From NCBI GenBank assembly GCA_023447335.1, contig JAEXOD010000022.1, positions 1-9,605 of the forward strand: a DNA stretch of 9,605 nt, in the 5' to 3' direction. A program made the translations under genes and the position numbers. Under the pieces are notes generated by a model that did not search any database, was not told the origin of the DNA, and saw only the letters and a program-made list of their open reading frames with translations. Positions 1 through 5,807 of the stretch are shown piece after piece. The stretch is from Bacteroidota bacterium (GTDB taxonomy: Bacteria > Bacteroidota > Ignavibacteria > Ignavibacteriales > Melioribacteraceae). The stretch's first letter is position 1. Each line of letters begins with the position of its first letter.

Positions 1-925
1 TATGTATACTCATAGTGTTTAATCTATAAAATAAATCTTCTCTAAATAATTTTTCTTTTACTAAATTTTCAAGTTCTTTATTAGTTGCCGCAATTATTCT
101 TACATCAATATTTATTTCTTCTTTTCCGCCAATTCTTCTAATCTTTTTTTCTTCGAGCATTCTTAAAAGCTTAACTTGCAACCCCAAACTCATGTCACCT
201 ATTTCATCAAAAAAGAATGTACCATGGTTTGCAAATTCTAACAAGCCCGGTTTTGTTTTAACAGCACCTGTAAACGCTCCTTTTTCATAACCAAATAATT
301 CACTCTCAAAAAGATGTTCGGGTAAAGCCGCGCAGTTCAATGGAACAAAAGGTTCGTTATTTCTTTTACTAAGTTCATGAATTGCCTTTGCAAATAATTC
401 TTTTCCGGTTCCGCTTTCGCCGGAAATTAAAACATTCATATTCCCCGGTGCTATTTTTTTTATAGTGGAAAGTAATTTTTCAATCTTTTCACTAGCATAA
501 ATAATCCCCAATTTGTTCAGTTTTTCTTCATTGGCTTCATTAATTGGTTGCACATTTTTTAGCGTATTTTTTAAGGCACGTTCAATTACATCAAATAATC
601 CCTTTGCAGTGAATGGTTTTTCGATAAAATCAAAAGCTCCTTCTTTTACAGCTTCAACACTATTCTCAATAGTCCCATAGCCTGAAATCATTATAACCGG
701 AGTATCGGGATATTTGTTTAGCGCTGCTTTTAACACATCCATACCACTTTCGTTTTTCAACATTAAATCGGTTAATATCAAGTCAAATTTTCTATTAGTA
801 ACAAGTTCTAAGGCATTATTTTTATCTTCTTCGGTAGTTACTAAATAATCCCCTTTGTGCTCTAGAATTTTTTTAAAACTTTCAAGCATCTCCGGTTCAT
901 CATCCACTACTAATATATTTATCAT
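1..925 (-). CDS. NtrC-family sigma-54-dependent response regulator (3' part missing at left edge)
   Basis: This frame is open from ATG at 925 to the left edge, giving 308 visible residues, so the C-terminal part (the rest of the AAA+ domain and the expected Fis-type HTH) lies outside. It starts MINILVVDDEPE. The receiver has acidic residues D8/D9, phospho-acceptor D53 (LILTDLML), S81 and K103 (EKPF). The AAA+ sigma-54 activator domain shows Walker A GESGTGKE (169-176), the sigma-54-contacting GAFTGA loop (216-221), Walker B FFFDEIGD (D240/E241), AATNKEL, and FREDLFYRLN with R295/R301. All key residues are intact, so it should be an active, phosphorylation-controlled ATPase that remodels sigma-54 holoenzyme. 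It follows the histidine kinase by 14 nt, with a modest AGGA ribosome site 7 nt before the ATG, so the two form an operon and presumably a cognate pair. Its target is not shown directly; the -24/-12 match upstream of 2602 is the obvious local candidate (inference). Confidence 0.95.
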   Translation of the reverse strand, partial: MINILVVDDEPEMLESFKKILEHKGDYLVTTEEDKNNALELVTNRKFDLILTDLMLKNESGMDVLKAALNKYPDTPVIMISGYGTIENSVEAVKEGAFDFIEKPFTAKGLFDVIERALKNTLKNVQPINEANEEKLNKLGIIYASEKIEKLLSTIKKIAPGNMNVLISGESGTGKELFAKAIHELSKRNNEPFVPLNCAALPEHLFESELFGYEKGAFTGAVKTKPGLLEFANHGTFFFDEIGDMSLGLQVKLLRMLEEKKIRRIGGKEEINIDVRIIAATNKELENLVKEKLFREDLFYRLNTMSIH

Positions 926-939
926 TACTTAATCCTATT

Positions 940-2394
940 TTATCTAAAAATTATAGTAAATATTGTGTATTCATTTATCTTACTTTCACATATAATCTCG
1001 GCATTATGATTTTTACAAATGTTTTTAACAATATATAAACCCAATCCCGTTCCCTTATCAGCAGATTTTGTAGTATAGAAAGGATTAAAAATATTTCCTA
1101 AAGCATACTCATCTATACCGATGCCGAAATCTTTTATTTCTAAACAAATAGAGTTTCCATTCTCGAATATTGTAACAATAATTTTACTATCATTATATGA
1201 AGCATCTACAGCGTTTTTAATTAAATTAGTTACGGCTTGTTCAATTTGAACACCGTCACCTTTAATAAATTTGTTTACTGTGTTAATAACTTTTTCTATT
1301 TTAATGTTTCGTTTTTTTGTTAAAAATTCAAATAACAAAATAGTATCATTTACTACTTTTTCTAAATCAATAATCGTAAATTCAGTTTTAATCTTTTTGC
1401 TATGCTTTAATATATTTCCCGTAATTTTGGAAATATTTTGTAGTCTGTTTTGAATTACAATCATATCATTTTTATAGGGTTCAAAATTCGGATCATTATC
1501 AAACTTCATATTAAGATAATCTATTCTACTAACAACAATTGCAGAATGATTATTAATTTCATGAGCCATTTCGGCAGCTAATTCACCGACCGTTATCAAC
1601 TTATCGGCTCTATAAAGTTCGGCATAATGCAATTCTTCAATCTTTTCTTTTGATTTTTTAAGTTCCGTAATCATATTATTAAAACTTTTGGTTAAATAAC
1701 CTATTTCGTCCTCGCGAGTATAATCAACTCTAAAATTCAGATTACCCCCGGCAACTTTATCTATAACATTGATGAATTTTGATAATGGATTGTTAATTAG
1801 ATTCATAAATAAAACATATAAACAAAATGTTAGCAAAATCAAAATTGCAAACCCCATAAATATCATATGTGTTATACCGGTATAAAATTTTACTTCTGCC
1901 TTAGTTAAATCACTATCAATGTCCAAATATGCAATATTTGTTCTATCATTATGACACGCTCTACATTCATGTTTGTTTTCTATCGGTATAACAATAGAAT
2001 AAACTCCTTCACTTAATATTTTAGTAACCTTATATTGATTTTGTTTAAACTTATAGATATGCTCTTTTGCAGCCAAATTCATATTTTTATTAATATCTGT
2101 ACTATCACTTGAATGAGTAATGAATCCGTTTTCTTTAAAAATCCTAATTCTAACTATATTAGGATTTAAAGCAATTTTTTCCAAAATATGCGGTACGTTT
2201 TTCTGAAATCCCTGCATCATTGCATAATTTATTCCGTTTTCAATTAAATCAACAGTTCCTTTTATCATATACTCATTTCGTTGTTCGAAATTTTCTTGAA
2301 GCTGACTTAATAAAAATGCTATCGGTATTCCAATTGTAATTAGAATTATCACTAAGGAAAAGATTATAAATTTTGTTTTTATTTTTTTAAACAT
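940..2394 (-). CDS. Membrane sensor histidine kinase with periplasmic c-type heme motif
   Basis: This 484-residue kinase has a transmembrane segment near 8-30, a periplasmic sensor region (about 31-175), a second transmembrane segment (about 176-198), a HAMP linker (about 199-250), a dimerisation/phosphotransfer helix with H278 (MAHEINNHSA), and a HATPase domain: N box QAVTNLIKNAVDAS (N390, N394), G1 DFGIGI (422-427), F box NPFYTT (437-442) and G2 GTGLGL (448-453). The periplasmic region carries HECRACHND (C144, C147, H148), a CxxCH covalent heme c site shortly before TM2. CxxCH-bearing sensor kinases are known from bacteria rich in multiheme cytochromes; redox or gas sensing is the usual proposal. 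The H box has HEINNHSA where HEINNPL is more usual. A weak GAGA ribosome site precedes the ATG. It is the first gene of the operon with the sigma-54 regulator and is divergent from the cytochrome unit. The kinase identity is firm; heme attachment is inferred from the motif. Confidence 0.95.
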   Translation of the reverse strand: MFKKIKTKFIIFSLVIILITIGIPIAFLLSQLQENFEQRNEYMIKGTVDLIENGINYAMMQGFQKNVPHILEKIALNPNIVRIRIFKENGFITHSSDSTDINKNMNLAAKEHIYKFKQNQYKVTKILSEGVYSIVIPIENKHECRACHNDRTNIAYLDIDSDLTKAEVKFYTGITHMIFMGFAILILLTFCLYVLFMNLINNPLSKFINVIDKVAGGNLNFRVDYTREDEIGYLTKSFNNMITELKKSKEKIEELHYAELYRADKLITVGELAAEMAHEINNHSAIVVSRIDYLNMKFDNDPNFEPYKNDMIVIQNRLQNISKITGNILKHSKKIKTEFTIIDLEKVVNDTILLFEFLTKKRNIKIEKVINTVNKFIKGDGVQIEQAVTNLIKNAVDASYNDSKIIVTIFENGNSICLEIKDFGIGIDEYALGNIFNPFYTTKSADKGTGLGLYIVKNICKNHNAEIICESKINEYTIFTIIFR

Positions 2395-2443
2395 AAATTT
2401 CTCACAGATATTGGTTTAAATATACAAATATTTTTTAAATAAG

Positions 2444-2469
2444 TGTGACATTTATGTCACAGTGTGACA
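2444..2469. promoter_or_regulatory. Triple TGTGACA half-site cluster (probable operator/enhancer)
   Basis: Three copies of a 7-bp half-site alternate in orientation: TGTGACA (2444-2450), TGTCACA (2455-2461) and TGTGACA (2463-2469). The first two form a perfect 8-bp inverted repeat with a TT spacer (TGTGACAT/ATGTCACA); the last two form a perfect 7-bp inverted repeat around one G. GTGTGACA recurs at a 19-bp period, close to two helical turns. The cluster lies 50-75 bp upstream of the kinase ATG and about 130-155 bp upstream of the predicted sigma-54 start site. That distance is typical for an NtrC-type enhancer. The half-site resembles the CRP/FNR TGTGA core, but the 8-bp gap in the first palindrome is not the usual 6 bp. 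The binding protein is therefore inferred, with the neighbouring NtrC-type regulator favoured and a CRP/FNR-family protein as the alternative. Confidence 0.7.
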
Positions 2470-2573
2470 CAAATAAGACAGCAAATTCTGATATTTGTTT
2501 ATTTTTTTAGGTAAAAAGGGTTGAATTCACATCAAATAAGATATTTTTTTCTGTTTATATAATAAAAATACCT

Positions 2574-2590
2574 TTGGTATATTTATTGCA
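2574..2590 (+). promoter_or_regulatory. Predicted sigma-54 (-24/-12) promoter for the receiver/cytochrome operon
   Basis: The element TTGGTATATTTATTGCA matches the sigma-54 consensus YTGGCACG-N4-TTGCW at 10 of 13 specified positions. It has the invariant GG (2576-2577) and GC (2588-2589) separated by exactly 10 bp. The predicted transcription start is about 2600-2602, right at the ATG of the receiver gene. A sigma-54 activator gene next door and a palindromic cluster about 140 bp upstream support the call. The short distance to the start codon is the main oddity. Confidence 0.6.
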
Positions 2591-2601
2591 TTATAAATAA
2601 C

Positions 2602-2979
2602 ATGAAAACAATACTATTTAGTAAAGACATAGAATTAGTTGAGTTTATGAACTCAAATTTTCACAACAACAGTGAAATAATAATTTATCAATCAATAGAT
2701 AATCCGATTGATGCTTTTGCTTTTACTATTTTAGAAAAACCGGCATTATTAATTATTGATGATGATTTAACTAAACCGAATACGGTATCGCTTTTAAAGA
2801 ATATTAAAAATTTAGGAAAAAGAAATTACATAATATTAATAACTTCAAATGAAAGTTTAGATTTTGGAAGAGAAGTGAGTTCTTTAGGCATATTGCATTA
2901 CTCAATTAAACCATGCAATTATGTAATACTGAATGAGTTTATTAGTTCGATAACAAATTACACAATCAATACAAATTAA
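2602..2979 (+). CDS. Stand-alone receiver-domain protein with altered acidic pocket
   Basis: The 125-residue product fits a single CheY-like receiver with no output domain. Visible elements are beta-1 TILFSKDIELV (3-13), beta-3 ALLIIDDDL (48-56) with D53 as likely phospho-acceptor, beta-4 YIILITSN with T81, and beta-5 HYSIKPCN with K103-P104. At the end of beta-1, where active receivers have an acidic pair that binds Mg2+, it has S7-K8 and only D9 is acidic, so phosphorylation may be weak or absent. The ATG at 2602 is needed to include beta-1. No Shine-Dalgarno sequence precedes it, and the predicted sigma-54 start site falls almost on the ATG, suggesting a leaderless message. The next in-frame ATG (2647) would remove beta-1. 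The gene is 18 nt upstream of the cytochrome and probably co-transcribed with it. Partner and output are unknown; a pseudo-receiver or phosphate-sink role is speculative. Confidence 0.8.
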   Translation: MKTILFSKDIELVEFMNSNFHNNSEIIIYQSIDNPIDAFAFTILEKPALLIIDDDLTKPNTVSLLKNIKNLGKRNYIILITSNESLDFGREVSSLGILHYSIKPCNYVILNEFISSITNYTINTN

Positions 2980-2997
2980 GTATTTTCGGAGGAAAAT

Positions 2998-4530
2998 ATG
3001 ATAAAAAAATCACTACTAACAGTAATTATGGTAATTACGGTAAGTACAATTGCTTTTGCACAGAACTACTACTTAGGGGTAGATAACGGTGCACAGCAAG
3101 GCTGTAATACCTGTCACCCAACAAAGGTGAGTGAATGGAGATTAAGCGGGCATGCCAAAGCACAAGATTCATTAGTTTCAAATCCCGGCTATAAAGGTTA
3201 TTGTTTACCTTGCCACAATACAGGTTGGGATGTAAACGTAGTAAATTACGGAGCTGATGAATATGTAACCGTTAACCCAAATCAAACTTGGTTAGTTAAT
3301 GACGAAACTAATTTTAACCGGGTAAAAAACGTTCAATGCGAATCTTGTCACGGACCTAAAGGAACAGCAAACCGTACCGTTGATTTTGGACATATGAGTC
3401 AACCAAACGATTACTCTGCAGCAAATTGCGGTGTTTGTCATGAAGGCACTCATCACCCATATTATAGCGAATGGCAAGAATCGGCACACGGTAGCGGTGC
3501 TCCTTCTTATCTATCCAATAGAGCAACTAGAGGTCAATGCTTTAAATGCCATTATGCACAAGATTTTATTGCATATTTAGCAAATCCTAATTATGATTAC
3601 ACTAATTTTGTACCTGACGGTAATTTAGAAATTATTACTTGCGTTACTTGTCATGACCCGCACGGAAACAACAATCCCGGCAATTTACGTGTAATGCAAC
3701 AAGGTCAAGTTGTATGTGATGTTTGCCATACTTCTCAAGTTACCGGACCCGTAAATGTTAGCACTACTCCTCATCATGCAACCAGCGAAGCATATAGCGG
3801 ATCACCTTATTTCGGTTATCAATATCCCGGACAGACTTATTCAAATTCAGTTCATACATATTTGCAAGAAAGATGTGTTGCTTGCCACGTTCACACATCG
3901 CCTTACATTTCGGAAACACAACCGGCAGTTACCGGACACAAATTTGAACCACGTGTAGAAGCTTGTGAAGAATGTCATACCGATTATATTGCTACAGTAG
4001 ATACTTCAAATCATGAAACAAGATTTGATTATCGAGGTACTCAAACTCAGATTAGAGGTTTAATGACCCAACTACAAGCAAAATTAAGTGCAGCAACTTC
4101 TGCAGATTCTGCAACTTTTGAATTTAAAGCTGCTAAATATAATTTAAGCTCGGTTGATGCTGAAGGTAGTCATGGTATTCATAATACAAAATTAGTTAAA
4201 AAACTATTAGAAGATGCTATTGCCAACTTTAATCCTACTTCTGTTGAAGTAGAAAACGGTTTACCCAAAGAATTTGGTTTAAGTCAAAATTATCCTAATC
4301 CGTTTAACCCTTCAACTACTATTAGATTTGAAATACCTAATGAAAGTAATGTAAAACTTACTATTTATGATGCTTTAGGTAAACAAGTTGCAGTTCTTGT
4401 TAACGAAACTATGTCTGCCGGTATTTATAAATACAATTGGAATGCAGATAAAAATTCTTCAGGTATATATTTCTATAAGCTTGAAGCAGGTAATTTCTCA
4501 TCAACTCGTAAAATGATTTTAGTTAAGTAA
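2998..4530 (+). CDS. Secreted nine-heme c-type cytochrome with T9SS C-terminal sorting domain
   Basis: The 510-residue precursor has a Sec signal peptide (MIKKSLLTVIMVITVSTIAFA, cleavage near A21/Q22). Nine CxxCH heme sites begin at residues 36, 69, 114, 144, 181, 215, 240, 293 and 323. SEWRLSGH (46-52) and SEWQESAH (158-164) follow hemes 1 and 4 and resemble the cytochrome c554-like multiheme family, where such His residues can be distal ligands. A helical region (about 340-412, with SHGIHNTKLVKKLL) precedes a T9SS sorting domain (about 424-510, FGLSQNYPNPFNPST ... KMILVK). The product should cross the outer membrane and be released or anchored at the cell surface, where it could pass electrons to or from extracellular partners or act as a reductase. 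The substrate cannot be read from the sequence. A strong ribosome site (GGAGG) lies 5 nt before the ATG. The gene follows the receiver gene and ends at an intrinsic terminator. Confidence 0.95.
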   Translation: MIKKSLLTVIMVITVSTIAFAQNYYLGVDNGAQQGCNTCHPTKVSEWRLSGHAKAQDSLVSNPGYKGYCLPCHNTGWDVNVVNYGADEYVTVNPNQTWLVNDETNFNRVKNVQCESCHGPKGTANRTVDFGHMSQPNDYSAANCGVCHEGTHHPYYSEWQESAHGSGAPSYLSNRATRGQCFKCHYAQDFIAYLANPNYDYTNFVPDGNLEIITCVTCHDPHGNNNPGNLRVMQQGQVVCDVCHTSQVTGPVNVSTTPHHATSEAYSGSPYFGYQYPGQTYSNSVHTYLQERCVACHVHTSPYISETQPAVTGHKFEPRVEACEECHTDYIATVDTSNHETRFDYRGTQTQIRGLMTQLQAKLSAATSADSATFEFKAAKYNLSSVDAEGSHGIHNTKLVKKLLEDAIANFNPTSVEVENGLPKEFGLSQNYPNPFNPSTTIRFEIPNESNVKLTIYDALGKQVAVLVNETMSAGIYKYNWNADKNSSGIYFYKLEAGNFSSTRKMILVK

Positions 4531-4551
4531 AGTTATTTTGCTACTCCTATT

Positions 4552-4588
4552 AAATCCCTCTCGTTAGTATTTGAGAGGGATTTTTTTT
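4552..4588 (+). terminator. Intrinsic terminator after the cytochrome gene
   Basis: A perfect 11-bp stem AAATCCCTCTC/GAGAGGGATTT (4552-4562 and 4573-4583) encloses a 10-nt loop and runs into eight T residues (4581-4588). It lies 21 nt after the cytochrome stop codon and separates that operon from the FIST/kinase unit. The rest of this 150-bp gap is very AT-rich and presumably holds the promoter of the FIST gene, but no convincing promoter motif was identified. Confidence 0.93.
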
Positions 4589-4680
4589 ATCCAATAAAAT
4601 TATTATATAACCAGCCTCAATATTTTTTAAGTAGTAAAAAATTATGTATATTAATACACAAATTATCCATAATTTTTATA

Positions 4681-5796
4681 ATGAAATATAATTTTTTTTA
4701 TTCGGAAGAGCCAAAGGAATATAAAGCAATTGCAGAAATTTATTCCAATATTCATAATGAAAACATGAATGCCGTAATGCTATTCATTACTGAAAATTAT
4801 AATTTAGATATGATTTCTGCAGGTATAAAAAAAATGTTTGAAGGTATTCAAGTTTTTGCTTGTACATCAGAATATCTAATCTATGAAAGTAATATAAAAA
4901 ATAAAGGCATTTTAGCTATAAGCTTAAATGTAGATTTCACCGAAACCGAGATTATTTACTTAAATAAAGCCGAAGAAGTATCAGTATCAAAGGTTGAACT
5001 ACTCAGTATTAGCTACAAAACGAAAAATCCGGATTTTTATAAACACCCTGGTAAGTATGTTGGAGTATTTTTTAATAATGGTAATAATGAAATAAATAAC
5101 GGTATTTGTTCTTTATTATCCGCATATTTTAATCCCATAAATATTCTTGGTATTAGCCCTTCTTCAAAATCTTATTCCCCAAATATTTACAATGGGACTG
5201 ATTTTTCAGAATCTTACTCTGCTTTAGTTTTATTTAAAATTAAGAATCCCTTTGCCACATATAATTTTAATAATTTTTTACCTTCCAATACGCCTTTGGT
5301 AGTAACTGAATGTGACATAGATAAACGAAAAGTTTATGAACTTAATACGGAAAACGCAGCAATAAAATACTCAGATTTAATAGGGATTGATATAGATAAA
5401 ATTGATGACAATTTATATGCTGATTACCCGTTAATTATAAAAAACGGCAAGATGCATGAAATCAAAGTTATCAAACGTATTAACAAAAGCGATTTAAGCA
5501 TAGAGTTTTTTGAACCTATTGAACTGGGAACGATTTTTAGAATAGGTGAAAGAATAAACACCTGTGAGAATACTCAAAATAACTTTGACGAAATTAAAAA
5601 GTCATTCGGTGATCATGAGTTTATTTTAACTTTTGATAGTATATTTAGAATAAAAAGTGCTATTTATAATCATCTAATAGATGAATATATATCTCTATTA
5701 AATAATTTTAGATGCATAGGAATAGCTTCACAATCTGAAATATTACAAGGAAAAAATTCAAATATTACATCAACCGGTATTGTGTTTTTAAAATAA
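4681..5796 (+). CDS. FIST sensory-domain protein
   Basis: The 371-residue protein has no signal peptide or membrane segment and is probably cytoplasmic. It fits the two-part FIST fold. The N-terminal half has VMLFITENYN (32-41) and VFACTSEYLI (58-67), matching the family's GCST-x-GEI-type motif. The C-terminal half opens with the typical TPLVVTECDIDKRKVYELN (204-222, family pattern VTxA...VYELxG-xPA...Y) and ends with FRCIGIASQSEI (343-354) and NITSTGIVFL, matching the GFSTYGE...HNxTxxxL closing block. The match is divergent: ACTSE and GIASQSE replace the usual glycine-rich versions. FIST domains are proposed small-ligand sensors that work with signalling proteins. The gene sits 11 nt upstream of a histidine kinase lacking its own ligand-specific input domain, so it probably feeds a signal to that kinase (inference). 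No Shine-Dalgarno sequence is visible before the ATG. The ligand is unknown. Confidence 0.85.
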   Translation: MKYNFFYSEEPKEYKAIAEIYSNIHNENMNAVMLFITENYNLDMISAGIKKMFEGIQVFACTSEYLIYESNIKNKGILAISLNVDFTETEIIYLNKAEEVSVSKVELLSISYKTKNPDFYKHPGKYVGVFFNNGNNEINNGICSLLSAYFNPINILGISPSSKSYSPNIYNGTDFSESYSALVLFKIKNPFATYNFNNFLPSNTPLVVTECDIDKRKVYELNTENAAIKYSDLIGIDIDKIDDNLYADYPLIIKNGKMHEIKVIKRINKSDLSIEFFEPIELGTIFRIGERINTCENTQNNFDEIKKSFGDHEFILTFDSIFRIKSAIYNHLIDEYISLLNNFRCIGIASQSEILQGKNSNITSTGIVFLK

Positions 5797-5807
5797 AAAT
5801 TTTGAAT

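Noticed and set aside
1271..1453. Plus-strand 60-residue open frame inside the kinase gene
   Set aside because: It lies wholly antisense to a well-supported kinase, has no ribosome site and no recognisable domain. The same applies to the small frames at 3292-3489, 3755-3958, 6995-7186, 7731-8148 and 9170-9445.
2558..2563. TATAAT as a housekeeping -10 element upstream of the receiver gene
   Set aside because: No -35 match lies at suitable spacing (the nearest, TTGAAT at 2521, is about 31 bp away), and TATAAT-like strings are common in such AT-rich DNA. It is kept only as an alternative to the sigma-54 element.
4644..4657. Short inverted repeat TGTAT-ATTA-ATACA upstream of the FIST gene
   Set aside because: Five-base AT-rich arms are expected by chance here and nothing else supports an operator.
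5311..5317. Further TGTGACA half-site
   Set aside because: It is a single half-site inside the FIST coding region with no inverted partner nearby, so it is probably chance.
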